Positions 44,813 to 54,631 are shown, counted from the first letter of the stretch. The stretch is 64,000 bases of DNA from Flavobacterium sp. IMCC34852 (GCF_030643905.1 NZ_CP121446.1:992001-1056000); one strand, 5' to 3'. Translations and numbers: made by a program. Notes: generated by a model not told the origin, from the letters alone.

Positions 44813-45805
44813 ATGTCAAATCGCAGAAATTTTCTCAAAACCGCCGCTGCAGGTTCAGTGGCTTTAGCTTTGCAATCGTTTGCTTCCAAAGCAGCCAATT
44901 CGGCCAAACCAAAAGGTAAAATCAATAAGCCAATTGTGCTTTCCACTTGGAATTTCGGCGTACAAGCCAATGGCGCTGCCTGGGATATTTTAAAGAATAA
45001 TGGTCGTGCCCTAGATGCCGTTGAAGCCGGAGTGAAAATTCCGGAAGGCGACCCAACCGAAAGAAGCGTTGGTTACGGAGGGCGGCCTGACCGAGACGGA
45101 CGAGTAACGCTCGATGCTTGTATCATGGACGAGTTTTCCAATATCGGTTCGGTAGCGGCTTTGGAGCACATCAAGCACCCGATTTCTGTTGCTCGAGCGG
45201 TGATGGAAAAAACCCCACATGTAATGTTGGTCGGTGACGGCGCTTTACAGTTTGCCTTGTCTCAAGGATTCAAAAAAGAAAATCTCCTAGTAGAAGCTTC
45301 CGAAAAAGAATGGAAAGAATGGCTCAAAACCAGTCAGTACAAACCCATTGCTAATATCGAAAACCACGATACGATTGGCATGATAGCCTTGGATGTTCAC
45401 GGAAATTTGTCCGGTGCCTGTACTACGAGCGGAATGGCGTTCAAAATGCACGGTCGGGTAGGTGATTCGCCCATTATCGGTGCAGGTTTGTATGTCGATA
45501 ACGAAATCGGAGCGGCTACAGCCACCGGTCATGGAGAAGAAGTTATTAGAATTGCCGGTTGTCATTTGGTTGTAGAATTGATGCGACAAGGAAAATCACC
45601 ACAAGCTGCTTGTGAAGAAGCCGTGTCGCGCATTGTAAAACTGACCCAAAATCGCAACAAAAACCTTAAAGACATCCAAGTTGGTTTTATCGCTTTAGAC
45701 AAACAAGGCAATTATGGTGCGTATTGTATTCAAGGCGGATTTAATTATGCGGTTAACGATAACTCCGGAAATAAATTGGTAGATGCTGATTACTTTTTGA
45801 AATAA
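44813..45805 (+). CDS. N4-(beta-N-acetylglucosaminyl)-L-asparaginase (glycosylasparaginase)
   Basis: A 330-residue Ntn-hydrolase precursor. A Tat-like signal (Arg4-Arg5 in NRRNFLK, hydrophobic 11-20) leads the protein. The self-processing nucleophile is Thr187 in NHDTIGMIALD, preceded by a linker; DSPIIGAGLYVDNEIGAATATGHGEE (in parts, about 223-247) is the substrate-binding segment. The enzyme cuts the GlcNAc-Asn bond, the final step in N-glycoprotein breakdown. The well-known bacterial version comes from Elizabethkingia (formerly Flavobacterium) meningoseptica. It lies between GH20 and CutC, with gaps of two and six bases. Confidence 0.93.
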   Translation: MSNRRNFLKTAAAGSVALALQSFASKAANSAKPKGKINKPIVLSTWNFGVQANGAAWDILKNNGRALDAVEAGVKIPEGDPTERSVGYGGRPDRDGRVTLDACIMDEFSNIGSVAALEHIKHPISVARAVMEKTPHVMLVGDGALQFALSQGFKKENLLVEASEKEWKEWLKTSQYKPIANIENHDTIGMIALDVHGNLSGACTTSGMAFKMHGRVGDSPIIGAGLYVDNEIGAATATGHGEEVIRIAGCHLVVELMRQGKSPQAACEEAVSRIVKLTQNRNKNLKDIQVGFIALDKQGNYGAYCIQGGFNYAVNDNSGNKLVDADYFLK

Positions 45806-45811
45806 ACTTAT

Positions 45812-46498
45812 ATGCCTTATATGGTTCAAAATCCCCTACTCGAAATCGCTTGTTTCAATTTAGAATCAGCTCTAATCGCCCAAGAAAACGGTGCCGATAG
45901 AGTAGAACTTTGTGCCGAAATTGAAGTGGGTGGCACAACACCAAATTTTGAAATCGTAAAACAAGCACTAGAAAAGTTAAACATCGATTTGTATGTCATG
46001 ATTCGACCGCGTGGTGGCAATTTTGTTTATTCAGAAGAAGAGTTTGAGCAAATGCAATCCGATATTTTAGCCCTAAAGGAATTAAATGTTAACGGTTTTG
46101 TTTTTGGGATTTTAAAAGAAGACAATAGTATCAATTTTGAACAAAATAAAACTTTAGTGAATTTGGCCAAACCCTTTCCATGCACATTTCACCGAGCTTT
46201 CGATGAGGTTGAAGATTCTTTTCTGGCTTTGGAACAACTTATCGACTGCGGTTTCAAAACGATTTTAACGTCGGGTCAAGCCCAAAATGTAACGGAAGGC
46301 ATGAACCGTTTAACCGAATTGGTTTCCAAAGCCAATGACCGTATTACTATCATGCCTGGCGGCGGTTTGAGGTCGGCAAATATTGAAGTTATTCAACAAA
46401 ATGCCAAAGCGATTTTCTATCATTCTTCGGCTATAACTGATGGAAGTGAAACGGCTTCGGCCACGGAAGTTCAAGCCTTAAAATCTAAACTCCAATGA
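45812..46498 (+). CDS. cutC: CutC family protein
   Basis: A 228-residue TIM-barrel protein of the CutC family: LEIACFNLESALIAQENGADRVELC at the start (in parts), GGTTPNFE, MIRPRGGNFVYSE, FHRAFDEV, ILTSGQA and MPGGGLR. The name stems from a copper phenotype in E. coli, but the biochemical role is not settled. Here it lies inside a glycan-degrading operon, six bases after glycosylasparaginase and overlapping the beta-mannosidase start by four bases (ATGA), so a sugar-related role is worth considering. Met4 is an alternative start. Confidence 0.9.
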   Translation: MPYMVQNPLLEIACFNLESALIAQENGADRVELCAEIEVGGTTPNFEIVKQALEKLNIDLYVMIRPRGGNFVYSEEEFEQMQSDILALKELNVNGFVFGILKEDNSINFEQNKTLVNLAKPFPCTFHRAFDEVEDSFLALEQLIDCGFKTILTSGQAQNVTEGMNRLTELVSKANDRITIMPGGGLRSANIEVIQQNAKAIFYHSSAITDGSETASATEVQALKSKLQ

Positions 46499-48972
46499 GA
46501 ACTTTACTGTTCAAATTCCTGATTGTTTTTTTGTGGCCAATGGTACTTTGGGCACAAAATAAAGAACGTAATTTAAGTTTAGAATCATGGACTTTCAGAA
46601 AAGTAACCCAAACCAATTGGTTTCCTGCCAAAGTTCCCGGAACCGTGCACACTGATTTGTTGGCGAACCAATTAATTCCCGATCCTTTTTTCGGTGCCAA
46701 TGAAAAACAGTTACAATGGATAGAAAACGAAGACTGGCAATACCAAACGGCTTTCAACATTTCAAATGAAGAGCTGAATCATCAAAATGCCATTTTACAA
46801 TTTGACGGCTTAGACACTTTTGCCGAAGTGACTCTAAACGGAACCAAAATCCTCTCCGCCAACAACATGTTCCGAACATGGAAAGTTGATGTGAAAAAGC
46901 TGCTGAAAGTTGGGCCAAACAAACTCGAAATTACTTTCGCTTCTGCCGTAAAAAAAGGAAAAGAAGAAGCCAAAAAACTAACTTACACTTTACCGGGCGA
47001 CGAAAAAATATACACCCGAAAAGCACAATACCATTTCGGTTGGGATTGGGGACCGCGATTTGTTACTTCAGGGATTTATAAAAACATAAAACTTCATTTT
47101 TGGAACAATGCCACGATAAATAATCTCAAGACCAAGCAGGATTTGACGAATAAAGAGGTAGCGAAAGTAGAGTTTATTCTCGAAATAAACAGTGCCAATA
47201 ATTCTCGATATGAATTAAAAATCAATCATAAATCGGAGTTCTTTCAACTCAAAAAAGGAAAAAATAATTTATCATTAACCTACGAAATTGCGAATCCGAA
47301 ATTGTGGTGGCCCAATGGCTTGGGTGAAGCGAAGTTGTATCCGTTTGAAATTAGTTTAACTCAAAACAATCAAGTCATTGATAACAAAAAACTAAACATC
47401 GGTTTGCGAACGATTGAATTGGTTCAGGAAAAAGATGCGATTGGAAAGAGTTTTTATTTTAAAGTCAACGGCAAATCGGTGTTTATGAAAGGTGCTAACG
47501 TCATTCCGCCTGACAGTTTTTTACCACGCGCAACCGATTCAGTTTATAAGTCGATTGTCAAAAATGCGGTTGATGCTAATATGAACATGCTCCGAGTTTG
47601 GGGCGGCGGTGTGTATGCCGAAGATAGTTTTTATGACGAGTGTGATAAAAACGGCATTTTAGTTTGGCAGGATTTTATGTTTGCCTGCGCGATGTATCCC
47701 GGCGATGAAGCCTTTTTGGAGAATGTAAAACAGGAAGTCATCGATAATGTAACGCGTTTGCAAAACCATCCGAGTATAGCGCTTTGGTGCGGCAATAATG
47801 AGAACGATGAAGGCTGGCACAATTGGGGTTGGCAAAAACAATACAACTATTCGGAGCAAGATTCGACTAAGATTTGGAAAGACTATCAAAAGCTCTTTCA
47901 CGACTTAATTCCAATAACCCTTGACAATTTGTTGCCCAAAAATGAAAACCGTTATTGGCCGTCATCTCCATCTATCGGTTGGGGTAGAAAAGAGAGTTTG
48001 CTCAGTGGTGATGCCCATTATTGGGGTGTTTGGTGGGGAATGGAACCGTTTGAAATGTACCAAAAAAAGGTCGGGCGATTCATGAGCGAATATGGTTTTC
48101 AAGGCATGCCTGATATCAAAACGTTTCAGGCTTTCGCCAAAAGCGATGAACTGCATTTCGATTCGGAAGCGGTAAAAAATCACCAAAAACACCCAACGGG
48201 TTACAAAACCATCAACGAATATATGGCGCGCGATTACCAAGTGCCAACTAATTTTGAAGACTATATTTATGTGTCCCAATTGCTTCAAGCTGAAGGCATG
48301 AAAATCGCTATCGAAGCACATCGAACCGACCCAAAATGTATGGGAACATTATTTTGGCAACTTAATGATTGTTGGCCTGTGACTTCCTGGAGTTCGGTGG
48401 ATTATTATGGAAAATGGAAAGCTTTTCAATACCAGGCGAAGCGGAGTTTTGAGGATGTAATGATTTCTATTAAGGAAAATGAAGTCAATTATGAAATTTA
48501 TTTGGTTAGTGAAGCTTCTCACTCCGACAAAGTAAGGTTTGAAATTGAATTATTGGATTTTTACGGAAAGCTAGTGGAAAAAGATGAAGTAGAATTTGAT
48601 ATTACGGCCGATACGAGAGATTTGTTTGTAGCGCTTCCAAAAGAGAATTACAGCGATAATAATTTAAAGGAGTTAGTCTTGTCGGTATCTTGCATAATGC
48701 AAAATGGCAAAAAAGCAAATGCGCTATATTACTTTGTCAAACCCAAAGATTTACAACTCAATCAACCTAACATTCAACTTACTAAAATCGATGAGTTAAC
48801 TTATGAAATTACGACGGATGTTTTGACCAAAAATGTGTATTTGTCAGCAGCCGAAGAAGTGATTTTCAGCGATAATTTTTTTGACATTTTACCTGGGCAG
48901 AAGTTGCAAATCAAGTTGTCAAAGCCGGTTAAATCCATAAAAGTAAAATCATTATTTGATACTTTGAAATAA
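46495..48972 (+). CDS. Beta-mannosidase, GH2, secreted
   Basis: An 825-residue enzyme with a signal peptide (1-20, MVLWAQ), an N-terminal sugar-binding jelly-roll (about 25-200), an Ig-like domain and the GH2 TIM barrel. The acid/base Glu436 lies in WCGNNENDEGW and the nucleophile Glu532 in FMSEYGFQG. WKVDVKKLLKVGPN, NPKLWWPNGLGE and LRVWGGGVYAEDSFYD are typical of beta-mannosidases. It removes the beta-1,4-linked mannose of the N-glycan core. It overlaps the cutC stop by four bases. Confidence 0.93.
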   Translation: MRTLLFKFLIVFLWPMVLWAQNKERNLSLESWTFRKVTQTNWFPAKVPGTVHTDLLANQLIPDPFFGANEKQLQWIENEDWQYQTAFNISNEELNHQNAILQFDGLDTFAEVTLNGTKILSANNMFRTWKVDVKKLLKVGPNKLEITFASAVKKGKEEAKKLTYTLPGDEKIYTRKAQYHFGWDWGPRFVTSGIYKNIKLHFWNNATINNLKTKQDLTNKEVAKVEFILEINSANNSRYELKINHKSEFFQLKKGKNNLSLTYEIANPKLWWPNGLGEAKLYPFEISLTQNNQVIDNKKLNIGLRTIELVQEKDAIGKSFYFKVNGKSVFMKGANVIPPDSFLPRATDSVYKSIVKNAVDANMNMLRVWGGGVYAEDSFYDECDKNGILVWQDFMFACAMYPGDEAFLENVKQEVIDNVTRLQNHPSIALWCGNNENDEGWHNWGWQKQYNYSEQDSTKIWKDYQKLFHDLIPITLDNLLPKNENRYWPSSPSIGWGRKESLLSGDAHYWGVWWGMEPFEMYQKKVGRFMSEYGFQGMPDIKTFQAFAKSDELHFDSEAVKNHQKHPTGYKTINEYMARDYQVPTNFEDYIYVSQLLQAEGMKIAIEAHRTDPKCMGTLFWQLNDCWPVTSWSSVDYYGKWKAFQYQAKRSFEDVMISIKENEVNYEIYLVSEASHSDKVRFEIELLDFYGKLVEKDEVEFDITADTRDLFVALPKENYSDNNLKELVLSVSCIMQNGKKANALYYFVKPKDLQLNQPNIQLTKIDELTYEITTDVLTKNVYLSAAEEVIFSDNFFDILPGQKLQIKLSKPVKSIKVKSLFDTLK

Positions 48973-48980
48973 ATTCCAGT

Positions 48981-49418
48981 ATGTTTAAGAAATCGTTTTT
49001 TGTATGGGTTAGCATGTTTTGGTTTGAAGTGATTTGCGGTCAAACCCAAGCAACACTGGATAGTTTAATGGTCGAATACAATGAATGTCTAAGCGTCAGA
49101 AAAGATAGAGTAAATTGCACCAAAGAGCTTTTTTGGGCGTATCAGGATTTACAATTTGATTTTCACAACCAAGCTATTAAAAGATTGGACAGTATAAATC
49201 AGAAGAAGAAAAACTTAGAATGTCGGGAATGGATTGGGACCAAAGACTTCTTTGTTGGGAATGAAATAATCAAATTCCAAAGAAAACATCCTAATGAAAA
49301 AATTTCAGCGCCAAGCAAAGCTGCAGAAAATGACGCTTACATTGCTTTTAAAAACATCTGTGATTTTATAATGATTCGCTTAAAACGTTTGATGGTTGAA
49401 ATTGAATCTTCGAAATAA
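48981..49418 (+). CDS. Small secreted protein, function unknown
   Basis: A 145-residue protein with a signal peptide (about 1-20, ending CGQT). The mature part has three Cys (residues 37, 46 and about 76), is charged, and shows an early NECLS..RVNCTKE pattern and helical character. I do not recognise the family; a distant resemblance to lysozyme-inhibitor-like (LprI) domains is possible but weak. It begins eight bases after the beta-mannosidase stop and is the last gene of the glycan operon, convergent with the deoxynucleoside kinase with four bases between the stops. Confidence 0.65.
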   Translation: MFKKSFFVWVSMFWFEVICGQTQATLDSLMVEYNECLSVRKDRVNCTKELFWAYQDLQFDFHNQAIKRLDSINQKKKNLECREWIGTKDFFVGNEIIKFQRKHPNEKISAPSKAAENDAYIAFKNICDFIMIRLKRLMVEIESSK

Positions 49419-49422
49419 TCTC

Positions 49423-50037
49423 TTAAAACAATCCGTTTATCTCGGCATTAATTCGGTTGATGATCACTCCTAAATCTTCTGGATTGTTTACAAAATCTAT
49501 GTTGTCGACATCAATAATCAACAATTTTCCTTTGTCGTAAGTCGAAATCCAAGCTTCATAGCGTTCGTTTAATCGGCTTAAGTAGTCAATGGAAATAGTG
49601 TTTTCATAATCGCGACCGCGTTTGTGGATTTGAGAAACCAAATTAGGAATCGAACTTCTCAAATAAATCAACAAATCCGGTGAACCAACTAAGCCTTCCA
49701 TCAATTCGAATAAATCGGAATAATTTTGAAAATCGCGGTTAGTCATTAAACCCATCGCATGTAAATTGGGCGCAAAGATGTGCGCATCTTCATAAATTGT
49801 ACGATCCTGAATGATGTTTTTGCCGCTTTCGCGAATTTGCAACACTTGACGAAATCTCGAATTCAAGAAATAAATTTGCAAGTTGAATGACCAACGTTCC
49901 ATTTGGTGATAGAAATCATCCAAATACGGATTATCAACCACATCTTCAAAATGCGGTTCCCATTTAAAATGTTTGGCTAAAAATCGGGTTAGTGTTGTTT
50001 TTCCTGCGCCTATATTTCCTGCTACTGCTATGTGCAT
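49423..50037 (-). CDS. Deoxynucleoside kinase
   Basis: A 204-residue dNK-family kinase. The P-loop GNIGAGKTT is at 7-15, DRTIYEDAHIFAPN holds the DR(S/T) motif, and the LID region (about 150-165, KRGRDYENTI) is present. It phosphorylates deoxynucleosides (deoxyguanosine/deoxyadenosine type likely) with ATP for salvage. The start overlaps the stop of the upstream secreted-protein gene by one base (both use position 50037). The two gene products have no obvious common role. Confidence 0.9.
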   Translation of the reverse strand: MHIAVAGNIGAGKTTLTRFLAKHFKWEPHFEDVVDNPYLDDFYHQMERWSFNLQIYFLNSRFRQVLQIRESGKNIIQDRTIYEDAHIFAPNLHAMGLMTNRDFQNYSDLFELMEGLVGSPDLLIYLRSSIPNLVSQIHKRGRDYENTISIDYLSRLNERYEAWISTYDKGKLLIIDVDNIDFVNNPEDLGVIINRINAEINGLF

Positions 50038-50831
50038 TATGGTAGTTTTATTTTAAAATTCTTAATTTGTTGGTTGGTAAAAATAGCTAAAATTTGGTCT
50101 TTGTAATAAAAATTTCGGAACGATTTCTCAACAATTTCGATTTCGAAAATCGTTTTGGATTGATTGTTCAAACAATACAAAGTGTTGTCTCTTGAAAACA
50201 ATAATTTTTCCTGGTCCACAATTTGTATTTTTTCAAATGGCGGAATGTTAGCCAATAAAGTCACCTTGCCAAAGAGGTCGATGGCATACCAATTGTTAAT
50301 TTCGTCAATCCAGTAGAAGTGATTAAAATCAGTTTGGGTGTATTTGATATTTTCTGCGATTGGATTTCCTACTGTTTTGGAAGTATTTTTCAAGTAGTCA
50401 AACAGCATGATTTGCTGGGTTAAGGCGTTGTATATCCAAAACTGATTTTGTGAGGCCAGGCCTATTTTAGACGCAAAAATGGTGTTGTCAATTTCAAAAA
50501 GATTGATTTTTTGAATTTCATTCAATTGGTTGTCGAGTAAAATGACGGTATTGAAATCTTCGTAGAACAAAAGTATCTTTAGCGGATTGATAAAATCTAC
50601 CGAGCTGATTTTGCCCAAAGCCACGTTTTTGTATTCCCAAGTTTGGTTCTCGTTTTGTTTGCTGAAAACGTTGTTTTTGATAAAATAGTTATTACCCAAA
50701 CCGTCAAAACCCGCATAGATTTTATCCTCTAAAGTTTGCGCATTAATTTCAGTAGTTTTCAATCGGGGATTTTGACCAAAACCTTGACAGCAGGTCATTA
50801 AAAAAAGAAGGTAAATAAGCTTTTGCATCAT
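50037..50831 (-). CDS. Secreted beta-rich (propeller-like) protein, function unknown
   Basis: A 264-residue protein with a signal peptide (1-19, ending FGQN; Cys14-Cys15 do not form a good lipobox). The mature part is built of repeating strand-turn units such as NNYFIKNNVFS, ILLFYEDFN, QFWIYNALT, HFYWIDEINNWYAID and LLFSRDNTLYCL, which looks like a beta-propeller of six or seven blades. No enzyme motif is seen. It is translationally coupled to the deoxynucleoside kinase gene; the conserved coupling, not a function, is what can be said. Confidence 0.7.
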   Translation of the reverse strand: MMQKLIYLLFLMTCCQGFGQNPRLKTTEINAQTLEDKIYAGFDGLGNNYFIKNNVFSKQNENQTWEYKNVALGKISSVDFINPLKILLFYEDFNTVILLDNQLNEIQKINLFEIDNTIFASKIGLASQNQFWIYNALTQQIMLFDYLKNTSKTVGNPIAENIKYTQTDFNHFYWIDEINNWYAIDLFGKVTLLANIPPFEKIQIVDQEKLLFSRDNTLYCLNNQSKTIFEIEIVEKSFRNFYYKDQILAIFTNQQIKNFKIKLP

Positions 50832-50948
50832 GAGGCTAATTTACTGTAAACCGCGTTAATTTTAATGGTCTCAACTTATTTTTTAACAAATCATTGGTAA
50901 CACTTTACAATTACTTTCGTCATATTTGTCGTAACAAAACCAAAAACA

Positions 50949-51845
50949 ATGAAAAAAATTGTATTCGCTTCGTTTTTTGTCTTCTCTTATTTAGTGACTC
51001 ATGCCCAAAAAGACTTTCAAGGTATGGCCGTTTACGAATCAAAAACCAGTACTGCTGATTTCAAATCTCGTTTTGAAGGCAACAAAGAAATAACACCCGA
51101 AATGCAGAAAATGATTGAAGAGCGCATGAAGAAGATGTTTGAAAAAACTTTTTTTCTAAACTTTGACAAATCGGCTTCCATTTACAAAGAAGAAGAAAAA
51201 TTGGAAACACCCGGCCAAGGTCAAGGTGGTTTCAGAATGATGAGCTCTGTTATGGGCGGCGGCGGAACGTACTATAAAAATGTAAAAGACAAGACATATA
51301 CGGTAGACAAAGAATTTATGGGCAAAGAATTTTTGGTCAAAGATTCTTTGAGAACTTATAATTGGCAAATGACCGGTGAAACCCGTGTTATCGGCGGCTA
51401 TAATTGTTTCAAAGCTACTACGGTAATTCCGGCGAGTAAGACTGATTTTAGAAACTTCCGTCCAAAAAAAGAGGAAGAAAAAAAAGAGGATAAAGCCAAA
51501 GAAGAAACCAAAGAAGGCACTAAAACCAGTTTCATGGATCAAATTGAATTGCCCAAAGAAGTGACTATTACCGCTTGGTACACGCCTGAAATTCCGGTAA
51601 GTCAAGGTCCGGAAGGCTACTGGGGTTTGCCGGGATTGATTTTAGAAGTGAATGACGGGAAAACAACCATTCTTTGTTCCAAAATTGTTTTAAATCCAAA
51701 AGACAAAGCAGAAATTAAAGCACCAAGTAACGGCAAAGAGGTTTCTCAAAAAGAATATGACGAAATCGTAATTAAAAAAATGGAGGAAATGCAGGAAATG
51801 AACAGCGGTCGCGGTGGCGGTTTCCAAATGAGAATGTCAAGATAA
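50949..51845 (+). CDS. GLPGLI family protein
   Basis: A 298-residue secreted protein with a signal peptide (1-19, VTHAQK). The name-giving motif appears as YWGLPGLILEVNDG (about 222-235), with ITAWYTPEIPVSQGPEG just before it. A Lys/Glu-rich low-complexity block (about 176-200) and a Gly/Arg/Met-rich tail (about 280-298) flank the core. The family is found in Bacteroidota and is of unknown function, typically next to an outer-membrane barrel protein, as here: the receptor gene begins 31 bases later. Confidence 0.88.
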   Translation: MKKIVFASFFVFSYLVTHAQKDFQGMAVYESKTSTADFKSRFEGNKEITPEMQKMIEERMKKMFEKTFFLNFDKSASIYKEEEKLETPGQGQGGFRMMSSVMGGGGTYYKNVKDKTYTVDKEFMGKEFLVKDSLRTYNWQMTGETRVIGGYNCFKATTVIPASKTDFRNFRPKKEEEKKEDKAKEETKEGTKTSFMDQIELPKEVTITAWYTPEIPVSQGPEGYWGLPGLILEVNDGKTTILCSKIVLNPKDKAEIKAPSNGKEVSQKEYDEIVIKKMEEMQEMNSGRGGGFQMRMSR

Positions 51846-51876
51846 TCTACACCATCATTCATTTCAAAACGACTTC

Positions 51877-54627
51877 ATGAAAAAACTTTCCTTATTATTG
51901 TTTTTGGTTATCTCTACAGCCAAAGCCCAAACCATCAGATTCGAAGGAGTCATTCAAGACAATACCAAAGCACCGCTGGAAATGGCTAACATCATGGCGA
52001 TGAACCAAGCCACCAAAGCCATGGACGCTTATGCCATTACCAACGATAAAGGAAAATTTGTTTTGAACCTTAAAACCAATGCGACTTATACCATCAAACT
52101 AAGTTATCTCGGGATGCAAAACAAAGAGATAACGGTTACCACGCAAACGCAAAATATTACCCAAAACATTACTATGGAAAGCGGTGGTATCGAGCTGGAT
52201 GGTGTTGAAATCGTCCGCGAAATGCCGGTTTCTATCAAAGGCGATACCATTGTATATAATGCGGATTCGTTTAAAACCGGAACCGAACGAAAATTAGAAG
52301 ATGTATTAAAAAAATTGCCCGGAGTAGAAGTTAATGCCGATGGAGAAGTAGAAGTGGAAGGCAAAAAAGTAACCAAATTAATGGTCGAAGGCAAAGATTT
52401 TTTTGATGGTGATACCAAATTAGGCGTTAAAAATATTCCGGCTGATGCGATTGACAAAGTTCAGGTATTGCGAAATTTTAATGAAAATTCTATCTTAAAA
52501 GGTGTAGAAAACAATCAAGACAATGTGGCGATGAACATCAAGCTGAAATCTGGAAAAAAGAATTTCTGGTTTGGAGATGTTACTGCTGCCGGGGGTTTTC
52601 AACCCGAAACCAAGTTTGATCGTTACAATATCAACCCGAAATTGTTTTATTACAGCCCGAAATACAGCGTCAATATTATTACCAATTTTAATAATATAGG
52701 CGAATTGCCACTGACCATTCAAGACTATTTCAAGTTCACCGGCGGATTCAGGAATATGATGTCCAAAGGTGGTTCGAGTTTTAATGTGTCTTCCAATGAT
52801 TTAGGGATTTCATTGCTTAGAAACAATCGTGCTAAAGAAATAGAAACCGATTTCGGAGCCACCAACTTTTCGTATAATCCATCCAAATCATGGACAATTA
52901 GTGGTTTCGGAATTCTTTCTTCTTCTATAACCGATTTGGAAACAGTATCGTCGACTAACTTTTTAGATCCAACCTCTACCGAAGTGGCTTCCACCGAAAA
53001 CAGAGCGGAGATTGCACACCAAAAAAGCAATTTGGGCTTGTTCAAGCTAAGCTCAAGTTATAAACCGAATGCCAATTTCCAGTTTGATTATGATATTTTG
53101 GCTAAATTTTCCAAACAAGATGAGAACAATTCCTTGTTGAGAGAAACCATTGATGAGGATAACAATTCGACTACTGAAGATATTTTTACTGCCAAAAAAC
53201 AAGATCCGGTTACAGTGAATCAGAATTTGAGTTTTTATTATACTGCAGCCGAAAAGCATATTTTTGCTTTTGAATCTCAGCATTTGTACCAAGATGAGAA
53301 TCCTTTTTATAACGCCAATTTACAATCTGACCCGTTTACGTCAGTCTTGCCACCGAGCAATATTTTGGGGTATGACACCGCGCAAAACAGAACCGATTTG
53401 AGCCAAAATCGTTTCGTGAAAACCAACAAATTAGACAGTAAGCTCGATTATTATTTTATGCTAACACCAAAAAGCAACATCAATGTGACTTTGGGGAATA
53501 CTTATTCGAACCAAAGTTTCAACTCGAGCATGTACCAAGTTTTAGACAACGGAAACGTAAATAATTTAGACAATACCACTAATACTAATAATGTTACTTA
53601 CCGTTTTAATGATGCTTTTTTGGGAGTGCATTACAAAGTGTTAACCGGTAAATTTACGTTTACGCCCGGAGTGAGTTTCCATACTTATGCTTTGAATAAC
53701 GAGCAATTGGGAACGAGTTATAAGCAAAACTTTACTCGAATTCTACCTGATTTCTTAGCGTTATACCAAATCAAAAAGGCGGAAACGTTAACCTATAATT
53801 TTTCGTTTACCAATAATTTCACCGACATCAATCGTCAAGCAGAAGGTTTTGTTTTGAATAATTACAGCAGTTTATCAAGCGGAAACCGAACGTTGGAGAA
53901 TGCTGTTCAGCAATCGCATTCTTTGCGTTATTTTAAATACAATATGTTCAACTTTGAAAATATTTCGGCCGCAGTAAGTTACAATCGCACCGTTGATGCC
54001 ATCAAAACCAGAGCGTTCTTCGACAATGTAAACCAAGTGTCTTCGCCTTTTAACTCGGAGTTTGCCGATGAGACATTGTCGTTCTTCGGCAGTTATGGTC
54101 GCTCATTCTTTAAATACTATAAGGCTTCTTTAAATGTAAATTTGAATTGGAGTAAATTCAATAACATTCAAATTGACAGAGCCACATTCCAAGATATTTT
54201 GATAACCAATGAAAGTTTTACCCAAACCTACAATTTAAGAGCATCGACTAATTTTAAAAACTTACCGAATATCGAATTAGGTTACAGTTATACCATCAAT
54301 GATTATCCGAATGATACGTTTTTCACCGACAGACCAACGGTAAAATTGGATTATTTCTTCTTGAAAAGTTTTTCCTTTGTGAGTGAATACGAGTTTTATC
54401 ACTACTACAACGAAGACAAATCAGTAGAAAATGAATACGATTTTCTTTCGGCGAGTTTGATTTATCAAAAGACCAAAGACAGCAAATGGGAGTATAAAAT
54501 TTCGGCTACCAACTTACTTAATACAACGTCTTTAAATGACGATAACTTCTCGCAGTTCTCAACCAGAACGTCACAATACAGAGTGCAACCACGCTATGTA
54601 ATGTTGAGTTTGAAGTATAATTTGTAG
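51877..54627 (+). CDS. TonB-dependent-receptor-like outer-membrane protein with carboxypeptidase-like domain
   Basis: A 916-residue outer-membrane protein. The signal peptide (1-17, STAKAQ) is followed by a carboxypeptidase-regulatory-like fold (about 19-105), a plug-like domain (about 125-215; GDTIVYNADSFKTG, KLPGVEVNADGEV, VLRNFNEN) and a long beta-barrel ending in LSLKYNL. Proteins of this build are usually paired with GLPGLI proteins and may transport or assemble an unknown ligand. No SusD partner is nearby. A two-copy hairpin element and a strong terminator follow. Confidence 0.85.
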   Translation: MKKLSLLLFLVISTAKAQTIRFEGVIQDNTKAPLEMANIMAMNQATKAMDAYAITNDKGKFVLNLKTNATYTIKLSYLGMQNKEITVTTQTQNITQNITMESGGIELDGVEIVREMPVSIKGDTIVYNADSFKTGTERKLEDVLKKLPGVEVNADGEVEVEGKKVTKLMVEGKDFFDGDTKLGVKNIPADAIDKVQVLRNFNENSILKGVENNQDNVAMNIKLKSGKKNFWFGDVTAAGGFQPETKFDRYNINPKLFYYSPKYSVNIITNFNNIGELPLTIQDYFKFTGGFRNMMSKGGSSFNVSSNDLGISLLRNNRAKEIETDFGATNFSYNPSKSWTISGFGILSSSITDLETVSSTNFLDPTSTEVASTENRAEIAHQKSNLGLFKLSSSYKPNANFQFDYDILAKFSKQDENNSLLRETIDEDNNSTTEDIFTAKKQDPVTVNQNLSFYYTAAEKHIFAFESQHLYQDENPFYNANLQSDPFTSVLPPSNILGYDTAQNRTDLSQNRFVKTNKLDSKLDYYFMLTPKSNINVTLGNTYSNQSFNSSMYQVLDNGNVNNLDNTTNTNNVTYRFNDAFLGVHYKVLTGKFTFTPGVSFHTYALNNEQLGTSYKQNFTRILPDFLALYQIKKAETLTYNFSFTNNFTDINRQAEGFVLNNYSSLSSGNRTLENAVQQSHSLRYFKYNMFNFENISAAVSYNRTVDAIKTRAFFDNVNQVSSPFNSEFADETLSFFGSYGRSFFKYYKASLNVNLNWSKFNNIQIDRATFQDILITNESFTQTYNLRASTNFKNLPNIELGYSYTINDYPNDTFFTDRPTVKLDYFFLKSFSFVSEYEFYHYYNEDKSVENEYDFLSASLIYQKTKDSKWEYKISATNLLNTTSLNDDNFSQFSTRTSQYRVQPRYVMLSLKYNL

Positions 54628-54631
54628 CTGT

